The notes under the pieces: generated by a model | What the model saw: only the letters and a program-made list of their open reading frames with translations | Database searches by the model: none | Told to the model about the DNA's origin: nothing | Shown here: piece by piece, positions 15,024 through 26,393 of the stretch | How the letters are laid out: each line of letters begins with the position of its first letter | Position numbering within the stretch: the first letter of the stretch is position 1 | Assembly: GCA_023678885.1 (NCBI GenBank) | Contig: CM042962.1 | Location: 20,970,336 to 21,034,335, forward strand | DNA length: 64,000 bases | Origin: Pogostemon cablin | Lineage: Eukaryota > Streptophyta > Magnoliopsida > Lamiales > Lamiaceae | Direction: 5' to 3' | Position numbers and translations under genes: made by a program

Positions 15024-16996
15024 TAGATATTATTAAAAACGAGAGTCAAATAATGCAGGGTACAGAGGATAAAGATGTTGTGCAAAAGGCAAAAGAGCCT
15101 GAAAATAAGCCAAACAGGCGGCTTAAAAAGATAATAAACCAAGAAAATTGGCATTAAAAGTGAAAACAGATAAGAGGACATCCTATAAATTAGTTCCTGC
15201 GAAATTGTCCTCTACGAGTATTCCACCTTCCCCCGGGGACTCCGCGGCTCTTAGTAGAATTTTTATAAGGCTGCCGTGAATAAGAATTCATATAGCAATC
15301 AACAGTATCACAATCTGTGTAAACTTGTTTTGCAGTGTTTGTAATCGGTTTATATTCCATGTGACCATTGTCCTTTTTCCTACCTCCTCTCAAAATTGTT
15401 GCGCAACTCTCCAGGGTTGGAAATTGATCAAAGGCATTTTCTACCTCATGATTTGCCTGATCAGGAACGAAGTGAACCTGATCAGCATTAGCGCGAAATG
15501 GAGCATACTGATTTGAGCAGGCATGAACCTGTTCATCAGTAGGGAAATCAACACGAAGTTGAGAGTTCTCATCTTAAAAAAGGTGTGCAGCTAGCGCTCT
15601 CACGGTTGCCTCAAAATTCATCGAGGACATAGCTAAATCAACCAATTAGTTATCACTATTCAGTGGGGATTCAGCTGTGGACTTGTCAAAATCAACCATC
15701 CGATCAGGATGGGCAGGATGAACATCTGTCGAAATATTAGCATGCATAACAGGGGCATCATGAAAAAGCTGTTCCTTCTAGGGAGATGTATCCTGTACAA
15801 GGCTATAAGTGGTTAACTGCTCTACGGGCCCCATCGTGAGAAGGAGTCATCGCATTGTTGCTTACAGCATAACCTGAATTCTCCATAACAGACACACAAG
15901 CAGCAGTCTGATCAGTCAAATGCTGCACCATTTCCTCTTCAACAATGTAATCCAAGGCACTAAATGAATTCGTAAGCGCCACTACTCTAGGGGGAGTAGG
16001 CAGTTGAGGGGACACCGTCGGCATCTCCCGAACATCACGCTGAGGAGAAGTGTGTCGTATCTTAGCAGCATCGTCGACACCAGCAAAAATATACCCAGAA
16101 GAAGCAGAAATGCCGATATTTAACTTGGCAGAATCAGATGCAAACTGTCCATGCTAAGCCTATGTAACCTGAACAAGAGACGTTGTGGCTTTTCCTTTCC
16201 ACACTTTCTTAGACTAAGTAAGAAACTCATCTAATTTTTTTTCGCGTTTCTTGCAATCTGCAACAATATGCCCCAAAGTGTGACATGAATTACAAATAGC
16301 AGGTAAATTCTCATACCCAAGGGAAACCACCACCGTAGATGAAGATAAATCAAGAGTGATAGATTCCGGAAGAGAGTTAAGCAAATCCAAATTCACCAAA
16401 ACCCGAGCAAAATGTCCCGAAGAACCATTAAGAGCCCGTTCATCAATACGAACGGGACAGTCAAGGGAAGTTGCAAAGTACAAGATAATCTTCTCAGACC
16501 AAAGTTCAAAGGGCAACTCAAAAATCCTCACCCAAACAGCAACAATAGAACTCTTTTGTGTATAAGGATTGAACGAAGGAGACCAGCGCTGAATTCTGAT
16601 TTTACCGAAATCAAATTCAAAGAAGCATTTTTCAAGGACAACCTGTTTGCGATCAGCATTTGGAATCAGTAAATTGAAGAAACCTCTACCAATCGGGATG
16701 ATGTGGAGGTCTGACAAATTCCAGAGAGAACCCAATTTCTGACGAAGAGAATCGGTTGAGGATGTCTTCTGCCCGCTGAGAAGAAGCAGCAGAAAAATAT
16801 GCAAAGAAGAACATAAACTCACCCCATCTGAGTAATAAGAAGCATCGATTGGGATCGAGACATAATCTCCAGATTGAGTCGCCATGAAAACCACCCCATT
16901 ATCAGATTTATCACGAATAGCGCTCAAGAAAGGCGCGACAGGGGGAGTTTGAGAAGGAACAGCTTGGGATCCACCTCAGAGAATATTTCTGAACGA
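15024..16996 (-). mobile_element. LINE-ORF1-like retrosequence, copy A, inserted in satellite
   Basis: This is non-satellite DNA of about 1.97 kb lying inside a satellite monomer. The flanks carry a near-duplicate of the target, 'ttcgaagtataaa' at 15011-15023 and 'tttggagtataaa' at 16997-17009, about 13 bp with two mismatches, as expected for a LINE-type retroposition product. On the minus strand it encodes a DUF4283/CCHC protein and then ends in an AT-rich tail ('tttttaataatatcta') without a clear poly(A). No ORF2 (endonuclease or reverse transcriptase) is present. The coding frame is already open at the 5' end with no obvious initiator Met, suggesting 5' truncation. The same insertion, with the same two junctions, recurs as copies B and C. 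Confidence 0.8.
15190..16985 (-). pseudogene. LINE ORF1-type protein (DUF4283 + CCHC zinc knuckle), copy A, broken
   Basis: The longest open segment is 16214-16927 (237 codons). It begins around 'LSAIRDKSDNG', continues through a DUF4283-like core ('LGSLWNLSDLHIIPIGRGFF', then 'VWVRIFELPFELWSE', 'RIDERALNGSSGHFARVLV') and reaches a CX2CX4HX4C knuckle, 'CNSCHTLGHIVADC', near codon 215. A stop follows at 'DEFLT*'. Further stops interrupt the tail ('VT*A*HGQF'). The readable frame resumes at 15803-16024 ('MPTVSPQLPTPP...', 'SALDYIVEEEMV') and at 15190-15393, a basic C-terminus ending 'RRGQFRRN'. In plant LINEs and the At4g02000-like family such proteins are nucleic-acid-binding ORF1 or gag-like products. 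Stops not shared with copy B show that A decayed separately. A host-domesticated DUF4283 gene is less likely, given the satellite context and target duplication. Confidence 0.75.
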
Positions 16997-17009
16997 TTTG
17001 GAGTATAAA

Positions 17010-19589
17010 ATGCTAGGAAGGTTGCACCATCGAGTCACTAAAAACTCACAGTGCATAGCTGACTCTACTTTGTGAGCCAGATCAAGAACTCCTTGAAGTG
17101 AGTATTTTCTTGCCATTTTTATGGTCAAATTAGTTATTAGACATGAGAATATTGTTGGATAATATTTTTTTAGCGTATAAAATGCTAGGAAACTTGTACC
17201 ATAGAGTCACTGAAAAATCATAGTGCAGAGTTGATTTTACTCCGTGAGCCAGGTCAAGACCACCTTGAATGGAGCATTTTCTTGCCATTTTTATGGTCAA
17301 ATAAAGTTAGTAAATAGACATGAGAGTATAGTTGGAGAACATGTTTTCAGAGTATAAAAACGCTAGGAAGCTTGCGCCATAGATTCACTAAAAACTCAGT
17401 GTAGAGCTGATTCTACTCCATGAGCCAACTAAGAACTCCTTGAAGTGAACATTTTCTTACCATTTTTATGTTCAAATTAGTTATTTGACAGGAGTATGTT
17501 CTTGGAGAACATGTTTTCAGAGTATAAAAAAACTACAAAGTTTCCGCCATAGAATAACTAAAAATCACATTGCAGAGCTGATTCTACTCTCTGAGCCAGG
17601 TTAAGAACTCCTTGAAGTGAGCATTTTCTTGCCAATTTTAAGGTTAAATTAGTTATTAGACATGAGAATATAGTTGGAGATCATGTTTTCTAAGTATAAA
17701 AATGCCAGGAAGCTTGCACCAAAGAGTCACTAAAATTCACATTGCGGAGCTGATTCTACTCCATGACCAGGTCAAGAATTACTTGAAGCGAGCATTTTGT
17801 TGCTAATTTTATGGTCAAATTAGTTATTAGACATGAGAATATTGTTTGAGAACATATTTTCAGAATATAAAAATACTAGGAAGGTTGCGCCATCGAGTCA
17901 CTAAAAACTCAAAGTGCATATTTGACTCTGCTTTGTGAGCCAGGTCAAGAACTTCTTGAAGTGAGTATTTACTTGTTATTTTTATGGTCAAATTTGTTAT
18001 TAGACATGAGAATATAGTTGGATAACATGTTTTCATAGTATAAAAATGCTAAAAAGCTTGTACCATAGAGTCACTGAAAACTCATAGTGCAGAGCTGATT
18101 CAACTCTTTGAGCCAGGTCAAGACCACCTTTTAAGGAGCAGTTTCTTTCAATTTTTATGGTCAAATTAGTAATTAGACATGAGAATATAGTTGGAGAACA
18201 TGTTTTCAAAGTATAAAAATGCTAGGAAGCTCGCTCCATAGAGTCACTAAAAAACTCACAGTGTAGAGCTGATTCTATTCCATGTGCCAATTCAAGAACT
18301 CCTTGAAGTGAACATTTTCTTACCATCTTCATGGTCAAATTAGTTATTAGACATGAGTATGTAGTTGGAGAACATGTTTTCAGAGTATAAAAAAGCTACA
18401 AAGTTTCCACCATAGAATAACTAAAAACTCACAGCACAGAGCTGATTCTACTCTATGAGCCAGGTCAAGAACTCCTTGTAGTGAGCATTTTCATACCAAT
18501 TTTATGGTTAACTTAGTTATAAGACATGACAATATAGTTGGAGAACATGTTTTCTGAGTATAAAAATGCCAGGAAGCTTGCACCAAAGAGTCACCAAAAA
18601 CTAACAGTGCAGAGCGGATTCTACTCCGTGAGCCTAGTCAAGAACTCCTTGAAGTGAGCATTTTCTTGCCAATTTTATGGCCAAATTAGTTATTAGACAT
18701 GAGAATATAGTTTGAGAACATATTTTCAGAGTATAAAAATTCTAGGAAGATTGCGCCATCGAGTCTCTAAAAACTCACAGTGCATAGCTGACTCTGCTCT
18801 GTGAGCCAGGTCAAGAACTCCTCAAATTGAGTATTTTCTTGCCATTTTTTTTATAGTCAAATTAGTTATTAGATATGAAAATATAGTTGGAGAATATATT
18901 TTCAGAGTGTAAAAATGCTAGGAAGCTTGTACCATATAGTCATTGAACACTCATAGTGCAGAGCTGATTCTACTCCGTGAGCCAAGTCAAGACCACCTTG
19001 AAGGGAGCATTTTCTTGCCATTTTTATGGTCAAATTAGTAATTAGACATGAGAATACAGTTGAAGAACACATTTTCAGAGTATAAAAATGCTAGGAAGCT
19101 TGCGCCATAGAGTCGTTAAAAACTCACAGTGTAGAGCTGATTCTATTCCCTGAGCCAATTCAAGAACTCCTTGAAGTGAACATTTTCTTACCATTTTTAT
19201 GGTCAAATTAGTTATTAGACATGAGGTACAGTTGGATAACAAGTTTTCATAGTATAAAAGTTCTAGGAAGCTTGCACCTTAGATCACAAAAAACTCAAAG
19301 TGCAGAGCTCATTCTACTCCGTTTGCTAGGTCAAGAACTCCTTGAAGTAAGCATTTTTTTGCCAATTTTATGGTTAATTAGTTATTGGACATGAGAATAT
19401 AGTTGGAGAACATATTTTTTGAGTATAAAAATGCTTGGAAGCTTGCACCGAAAAGTCACTAAAAACTCATAGTGCGGAGCTGATTCTACTCCGTGAGCCA
19501 GGTCAAGAATTCCTTGAAGTGAGCATTTTCTTGCCAATTTTATGGTGAAATTAGTTAATATACATGAGAATATAGTTTGAGTACATGTT
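17010..19589 (-). repeat. Satellite block between LINE copies A and B
   Basis: About fifteen monomers of the 173-bp family lie here in the same orientation as the left array, without the regular 8-mer order. Several match single monomer types of both HORs. The monomer near 18050-18230 ('aactctttgagccagg', 'cttttaaggagcag') resembles one position of the left 8-mer. Those near 17500 ('gacaggagtatgttcttgg') and 17680 ('gagatcatgttttctaag') resemble positions 8 and 7 of the right-hand 10-mer. One monomer carries a local insertion ('gtcaaataaagttagtaaatag' near 17298). The monomers adjoining copy B (19220-19330) match those adjoining copy A (14650-14760). Confidence 0.9.
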
Positions 19590-19602
19590 TTCGGAGTATA
19601 AA

Positions 19603-20699
19603 TAGATATTATTAGAAAGCTGAAGCTGAATTCTCCATAACAGACACACAAGCAACAGTCTGATCAGTCAAATGCTCCACCATATCCTCTTCAACAATGT
19701 AATCCAAGGCACTAAATGAATTCGTAAGCGCCATTACTCCAGGGGGAGTAGGCAGAGGAGGGGACACCGTCGGCATCTCCCGAACATCACGCTGAAGAGA
19801 AGAGTGTCGTATCTCAGCAGCATCGTCGACACCAGCCAAAATATACCCAGAAGGGGCAGAAATGCCGATATTTAACTTGGCAGAATCAGAGGCAAACGGT
19901 CCATGTTCAGCCTCTGCAACCTGAACAAGAGACGTTGTGGCTTTTCCTTTCCACACTTTCTTAGACTGAGTAAGAAATTCATCTAATTTTTTATCGCGTT
20001 TCTTGCAATCTTCAACAATATGCCCCAAAGTGTGACATGAATTATAAAAAGCAGGTAAATTCTCATACCCAAGGGAAATCACCACCGTAGATGAAGATAA
20101 ATCAAGAGTGATAGATTCCGGAAGAGAGTCAAGCAAATCCAAATTCACCAAAACCCGAGCAAAATGTCCCGAAGAACCATCAAGAGCCCGTTCATCAATA
20201 CAAACGGGACAGCCAAGGGCAGCAGCGATGGACAAGATAACCTTCTCAGACCAAAGTTCAAAGGGCAACTCAAAAATCCTCACTCAAGCAGCGCTGAATT
20301 CCGATTTTACCGAAATCAAATTCAAAGAATCGTTTTTCAAGGACAACCTGTTTGCGATCAGCATTTGGAATCAGTAAATTGAAGAAACCTCTACCAATCG
20401 GGATGATGTGGAGGTCTGACAAATTCCAGAGAGAACCCAACTTCTGACGAATAGAATCGGTTGAGGGTGGCTTCTGCCCGCTGAGAAGAAGCAGCTAAAA
20501 AAAAAAGCAAAGAAGAACATAAACTCACCCTATCTGAGTAATAAGAAGCATCAATTGGGATCGAGACATAATCTCCAGATCGAGTCGCGGTGAAAACCCC
20601 ATTATCAGATTTATCACGAATAGCGCTCAAGAAAGTCGCGACAGGGGGAGTTTGAGAAGGACCAGCTTGGGATCCACCTCGGAGAATATTTCAGAATGA
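19603..20699 (-). mobile_element. LINE-ORF1-like retrosequence, copy B, internally deleted
   Basis: This shares both outer junctions with copies A and C. Target-duplication remnants are 'ttcggagtataaa' at 19590-19602 and 'ttcggactataaa' at 20700-20712. It is only about 1.1 kb because roughly 840 bp are missing: the tail 'tagatattattag' joins directly to 'aagctgaagctgaattctcc' near 19615, removing the C-terminal third of the ORF1 region. A second deletion of about 50 bp near 20287 removes sequence still present in copies A and C. Since the outermost bases are kept, the deletion came after the original insertion. Confidence 0.8.
19612..20690 (-). pseudogene. LINE ORF1-type protein (DUF4283 + CCHC), copy B, truncated
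   Basis: The minus-strand frame is open over 19612-20283 (223 codons), from 'MRIFELPFELWSEKVIL' through the DUF4283 end and the knuckle 'CNSCHTLGHIVEDC' to 'LTDQTVACVSVMENSASAF'. An N-terminal piece remains at 20391-20630 ('SAIRDKSDNGVFTATRSGDY'). The stop before 'VRIFEL' (TGG to TGA) is shared with copy C and absent from copy A. The two deletions remove the middle and the C-terminus. Knuckle and flanks otherwise look well preserved, and the segment around 'EFLTQSKKVWKGK' lacks the stop seen in copy A. The product is not expected to be functional. Confidence 0.7.
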
Positions 20700-20712
20700 T
20701 TCGGACTATAAA

Positions 20713-23700
20713 AATGATAGGAAGGTTGCACCATCGAGTCACTAAAAACACACAGTGCATAGCTGACTCTACTTCATGAGCCAACTCAAGAACTCCTTGA
20801 AGTGAACAATTTCTTAACATTTTTATGTTCAAATTAGTTATTTGACAGGAGTATGTTGTTAGAGAACATATTTTCAGAGTATAAAAAAGCTACAAAGTTT
20901 CCACCATAGAATAACTAAAAACTCATAGTGCAGAGCTGATTCTACTCTGTGAGCCAAGTCAAGAACTCCTTGAAGTGAGCATTTTCTTGCCAATTTTATG
21001 GTTAAATTAGTTATTAGACATGAGAATACAGTCGAAGAATATGTCTTCTTTGTATAAAAATGCCAGGAAGCTTGCACAAAAGAGTCACTAAAAACTCACG
21101 GTGCGGAGCTGATTATACTCCGTGAGCCAGGTCAAGAATTCCTTGAAGTGAGCATTTTGTTTCTAATTTTATGGTCAAATTAGTTATTAGACATGACAAT
21201 ATAGTTTGAGAACTTGTTTTCAGTATATAAAAATGTCAGGAAGGTTGCGCCATCGAGTCACTAAAAACTCAAAGTGCATAGCTGACTCTGCTTTGTGAGC
21301 CAGGTCAAGAACTCCTTGAAGTGAGTATTTTCTTGTTATTTTTATGGTCAAATTTGTTATTAGACATGAGAATATAGTTGGAGAATATGTTTTCAGAGTA
21401 TAAAAATGCTAGGAAGCTTGTACCATAGAGTCACTGAAAACTCATAGTGCAGAGTTGATTCTTCTCTGGGAGCCAGGTCAAGACCACCTTGAATGGAGCA
21501 TTTTCTTGCCATTTTTATGGTCAAATTAGTAATTAGACATGAGAATATAGTTGGAGAACATGTTTTCAGAGTATAAAAATGTTAGGAAGCATGCGCCAAA
21601 TAGTCGTTAAAAACACACAGTGTAGAGCTGATTCTATTCCCTAAGCCAATTCAAGAACTCCTTGAAGTGAACATTTTCTCACTATTTTTATGTTCAAATT
21701 AATTATTAGACATGAGTATGTTGTTGGAGAACATATTTTCAGAGTATAAAAAAGCTACAAAGTTTCCGCCATAGAATAACTAAAAACTCATAGTGCAGAG
21801 CTGATTCTACTTTGTGAGCCAAGTCAAGAACTCCTTGAAATGAGCATTTTCTTGCCAATTTTATGGTTAAATTAGTTATTAGACATTAGAATATAGTCAA
21901 AGAATATGTCTTCTTTGTATAAAAATGCCAGAAAGCTTGCACAAAAGTGTCACTAAAAACTCACGGTGCGGAACTGATTCTACTCCGTGAGCCAGGTCAA
22001 GAACTCCTTGAAGTGAGCATTTTCTTGCCAATTTTATGGTCAAATTAGTTTTTAGACATGCGAATATGCGAATATAGTTTGAGAACATGTTTTCAAAGTA
22101 TAAAAATGTTAGGAAGGTTGCGCCATCGAGTCACTAAAAACTCACTGTGCATAGCTGACTCTGCTTTGTGAGCCAGGTAAATAAATCCTTGAAGTGAGTA
22201 TTTTCGTGCCATTTTTGTGGTCAAATAAGTTATTAGACATGAGAATATAGTTGGATAATATGTTTTTAGAGTATAAAATGATGGGAAGCTTGTACCATAG
22301 AGTCACTGAAAACTCATAGTGCAAAGCTGATTTTACTCCGTGAGCCAGGTCAAGAGCACGTTGAAGGGAGCATTTTCTTTCCATTTTATGGTCAAATTAG
22401 TAATTAGATATGAGAATATAGTTAGAGAACATGTTTTCAGAGTATAAAAATGCTAGGTAGCTTGCGCCATAGAGTCACTAAAAACTCACAGTGTAGAGCT
22501 GATTCTACTCCATGAGCCAACTCAAGAACTCCTTGAAGTGAACATTTTCTTACCATTTTTATGTTCAAAATAGTTATTTGACAGGGGTATGTTATTGGAG
22601 AACATGTTTTCAGAGTGTAAAAAAACTACAAAGTTTCCGCTAAAGAATAACTAAAAATTCACATTGCAGAGCTGATTCTACTCTATGAGCCAGGTTAAGA
22701 ACTCTTTGAAGTGAGCATTTTCTTGCCAATTTTAAGGTTAAATTAGTTAATAGACATGAGAATATAGTTGGAGATCATGTTTTCTGAGTATAAAAATGCC
22801 AGGAAGCTTGCACCAAAGAGTCACTAAAAATTCACAGTGCAGAGCTGATTCTACTTCGTGAGCCAGGTCAAGAATTCATTGAAGTGAGCATTTTGTTGCT
22901 AATTTTATGGTCAAATTAGTTATTAGACATAAGAATATAGTTTGAGAACATGTTTTCAGAATATAAAAATGCCAGGAAGGTTGCCCCATCGAGTCACTAA
23001 AAACTCAAAGTGCATAGCTGACTCTGCTTTGTGAGCCAGGTCAAGAACTACTTGAAGTGAGTATTTTCTTGTTATTTTTATGGTCAAATTTGTTATTAGA
23101 CATAAGAATATAGTTGGTGAATATGTTTCAGAGTATAAAAATGCTAGAAAGCTTGTACCATAGAGTCACTGAAAACTCATAGTGCAGAGTTGATTCTACT
23201 CCGTAAGCCAGGTCAAGACCACCTTGAATGGAGCATTTTCTTGCCATTTTTATGGTCAAATTAGTAATTAGACATGAGAATATAGTTGGAGAACATGTTT
23301 TCAGAGTATAAAAATATTAGGAAGCATGCGCCATAGAGTCGTTAAAAACTCACAGTGTAGAGCTGATTTTATTCCTGAGCCAATTCAAGAACTCCTTGAA
23401 GTGAACATTTTCTTTCCATTTTTATGTTCAAATTAGTTATTAGACATGATTATGTTGTTGGAGAACATATTTTCAGAGTATAAAAAAGCTACAAAGTTTC
23501 CGCCATAGAATAACTAAAAACTCATAGTGCAGAGCTGATTCTACTCTGTGAGCCAAGTCAAGAACTCCTTGAAGTGAGCGTTTTCTTGCCAATTTTATGG
23601 TTAAATTAGTCATTAGACATTAGAATATAGTCAAAGAATATGTCTTCTTTGTATAAAAATGCTTGGAAGCTTGCACCGAAGAGTCACTAAAGACTCACAG

Positions 23701-23816
23701 TGCGGAGCTGATTCTACTCCTGGAGCCAGGTCAGGAATTCCTTGAAGTGAGCATTTTCTTGCCAATTTTATGGTGAAATTAGTCAATATACATGAGAATA
23801 TAGTTTGAGTACATTT
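20713..23816 (-). repeat. Satellite block between LINE copies B and C
   Basis: About eighteen monomers of the 173-bp family lie in the left-arm orientation. The order of variants is not that of the left 8-mer but matches the reverse complement of the right-hand 10-mer: recognisable types are m2 near 21026, then about m6, m5, m4, m3, followed by a full series from about 21890 to 23640. A small internal duplication ('gcgaatatgcgaatatag') sits near 22060. The last monomer before copy C switches abruptly from type m2 to the 'cttggaagcttgcaccgaag' type found beside the other LINE copies. Confidence 0.9.
21890..23640 (-). repeat. Single inverted copy of the 10-monomer HOR used by the right array
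   Basis: Reading left to right, the diagnostic monomers are: m2 ('agtcaaagaatatgtcttc', 21894), m1 ('atgcgaatatag...ttttcaaag', 22060), m10 ('ggataatatgtttttagag', 22250), m9 (22420), m8 ('gacaggggtatgttattgg', 22580), m7 ('gagatcatgttttctgag', 22770), m6 (22940), m5 (23105), m4 ('ttaggaagcatgcgcc', about 23316), m3 ('attatgttgttggagaac', 23450) and m2 again (23630). This is exactly the reverse order of the 10-mer repeated at 34278-49820. It is a single, more diverged copy, so it is either a relic of the founder of that array or an outlying copy left at the edge. Confidence 0.75.
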
Positions 23817-23829
23817 TTCGGAGTATAAA

Positions 23830-25796
23830 TAGATATTATTAAAAACGAGAGTCAAATAATGCAGGGTACAGAGGATAAAGATATTGTTAAAAAGGCAAAA
23901 GAGCCTGAAAATAAGCCAAACAGGTGGCTTAAAAAGATAATAAACCAAGAAAATTGGCATTAAAAGTGAAAACAGATAAGAGGACATCCTATAAATTAGT
24001 TCCTGCGAAATGGTCCTCTACGAGTATTCCACCTTCCCCCGGGGACTCCGCGGCTCTTAGTAGAATTTTTATAAGGCTGCCATGAATAAGAATTCATATA
24101 CCAATCAACAGTATCACAATATGTGTAAACTTGTTTTGCAGTGCTTGTAATCGGTTTATATTCCATGTGACCATTGTCCTTTTTCCTACCTTCTCTCAAA
24201 ATTGTTGCGCAACTCTCCAGGGTTGGAAATTGATCAAAGGCATTTTCTTCCTCATGATTTGCCTGATCAGGAACGAAGTGAAACTGATTAGCATTAGCGC
24301 GAAATGGAGCATACTGATTTGATCAGGCATGAATCTGGTCATCGGTAGGGAAATCAGCACGAAGTAGAGAGTTCTCATCTTCAAAAAGGTGTGCAGCTAG
24401 CGCTCTCATGGTTGCCTCAAAATTCATCGAGGACATAGCTAAATCAACCAATTAGTTATCACTGTTCCGTGGGGATTCAGCTGTGGACTTGTCAAAATGA
24501 ACCATCCGATCAGGATGGGCAGGATGAACCTCTGTCGTAATATTAGCATGCATAACATGGGCATCATGAAAAAGCTGTTCCTTCAAGGGAGATGTATCCT
24601 GTACAGGCTGTAAGTGGTTAACTGCTCTACGGGCCCCATCGTGAGAAGGAGCCATCACATTGTTGCTTACAGCAGAAGCTGAATTCTCCATAACAGACAC
24701 ACAAGCAACAGTCTGATCAGTCAAATGCTCCATCATATCCTCTTCAACAATGTAATCCAAGGCACTAAATGAATTCGTAAGCGCCATTACTCCAGGGGGA
24801 GTAGGCAGTGGAGGAGACACCGTCGGCATCTCCCGAACATCACGCTGAGGAGAAGAGTGTCGTATCTCAGCAGCATCGTCGATACCAGCCAAAATATACC
24901 CAGAAGGGGCAGAAATGGCGATATTTAACTTGGCAGAATCAGAGGCAAACTGTCCATGCTCAGCCTCTGTAACCTGAACAAGAGACGTTGTGGCTTTTTC
25001 CTTTCCACACTTTCTTAGACTGAGTAAGAAATTCATCTAATTTTTTATCGCGTTTCTTGCAATCTTCAACAATATGCCCCAAAGTGTGACATGAATTACA
25101 AAAAGCAGGTAAATTCTCATACCCAAGGGAAATCACCACCGTAGATGAAGATAAATCAAGAGTGATAGATTCCGGAAGAGAGTCAAGCAAATCCAAATTC
25201 ACCAAAACCCGAGCAAAATGTCCCGAAGAACCATCAAGAGCCCGTTCATCAATACGAACGGGACAGCCAAGGGCAGCTGCGATGGACAAGATAACCTTCT
25301 CAGACCAAAGTTCAAAGGGCAACTCAAAAATCCTCACTCAAACAGCAACAATAGAACTCTCTTGTGTATAAGTATTGAACGGAGACCAGCGCTGAATTCT
25401 GATTTTACCGAAATCAAATTCAAAGAATCATTTTTCAAGGACAACCTGTTTGCGATCAGCATTTGGAATCAGTAAATTGAAGAAACCTCTACCAATCGGG
25501 ATGATGTGGAGGTCTGACAAATTCCAGAGAGAACCCAACTTCTGACGAATAGAATCGGTTGAGGGTGGCTTCTGCCCGCTGAGAAGAAGCAGCTGAAAAA
25601 AAAGTAAAGAAGAACATAAACTCACCCTATCTGAATAATAAGAAGCATCGATTGGGATCGAGACATAATCTCCAGATTGAGTCGCGGTGAAAACCCCATT
25701 ATCAGATTTATCACGAATAGCGCTCAAGAAAGTCGCGACAGGGGGAGTTTGAGAAGGACCAGCTTGGGATCCACCTCGGAGAATATTTCAGAATGA
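23830..25796 (-). mobile_element. LINE-ORF1-like retrosequence, copy C, full length for the family
   Basis: This is about 1.97 kb, closely similar to copy A along its whole length. Target-duplication remnants are 'ttcggagtataaa' at 23817-23829 and 'ttcggactataaa' at 25797-25809. The second carries the same G-to-C change as copy B, so B and C descend from one copy after A split off. The minus-strand 3' tail ('tttttaataatatcta') is identical in layout to copy A. No ORF2 and no poly(A) tract are visible. Confidence 0.8.
23996..25780 (-). pseudogene. LINE ORF1-type protein (DUF4283 + CCHC), copy C, broken
   Basis: Open pieces on the minus strand are: 25428-25727 (N-terminus, 'SAIRDKSDNGVFTATQSGDY' to 'ADRKQVVLEK'), 24960-25337 (DUF4283 end plus knuckle 'CNSCHTLGHIVEDC', to 'KKVWKGK'), 24452-25036 ('LVQVTEAEHGQFASDSAKLN' to 'AESPRNSDN') and 23996-24199 (basic C-terminus 'RRGPFRRN'). 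Breaks are a TGC-to-TGA stop after 'VVLEK', a TGG-to-TGA stop before 'VRIFEL' shared with copy B, a one-base T insertion near 24997 that shifts frame after 'KVWKGK', and a stop after 'NSDN'. The product would resemble a LINE ORF1 or gag-like RNA-binding protein. This copy is dead. Confidence 0.7.
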
Positions 25797-25809
25797 TTCG
25801 GACTATAAA

Positions 25810-26393
25810 AATGATAGGAAGGTTGCACCATCGAGTCACTAAAAACTCACAGTGCATAGCTGACTCTACTTTGTGAGCCAAGTCAAGAACTCCTTGAAGT
25901 GAGTATTTTCTTGCCATTTTTATGGTCAAATTAGTTATTAAACATGAGAATATAGTTGGATAATATGTTTTTAGAGTATAAAATGCAAGGAAGCTTGTAC
26001 CATAGAGTCACTGAAAAGTCATAGTGCAGAGCTGATTTTACTCCGTGAGCCAGGTCAAGACCACCTTGAAGTGTGAATTTTCTCACAGTGTAGAGCTGAT
26101 TCTACTTCATGAGCCAACTCAAGAACTCCTTGAAGTGAACATTTTCTTACCATTTTTATGTTCAAATTAGTTATTTGACAGGAGTATGTTCTTGGAGAAC
26201 ATGTTTTCAGAGTATAAAAAAGCTACAAAGTTTCCGCCATAGAATAACTAAAAACTCACATTGCAGAGCTGATTCTACTCTATGAGCCAGGTTAAGAACT
26301 CCTTGAAGTGAGCATTTTCTTGCCAATTTTAAGGTTAAATTAGTTAATAGACATGAGAATATAGTTGGAGATCATGTTTTCTGAGTATAAAAA
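25810..26393 (-). repeat. Satellite remnant between LINE copy C and the gypsy element
   Basis: About three and a half monomers in left-arm orientation run m1/m10-like (25801-26080), m8 ('gacaggagtatgttcttgg', 26177) and m7 ('gagatcatgttttctgag', 26365). A deletion fuses m9 to m8 at about 26075-26085 ('gaagtgtgaattttctcac'). The last monomer is interrupted after 'ctgagtataaaaa' by the gypsy LTR. The series is the mirror image of the start of the right array, which begins with m7 then m8 after the gap. Confidence 0.88.

Noticed and set aside
16356..16672. Plus-strand frames of 69-86 codons within the LINE copies (also at 20108-20382 and 25162-25475)
   Set aside because: They are antisense shadows of the DUF4283 coding region, repeated because the element itself is repeated.
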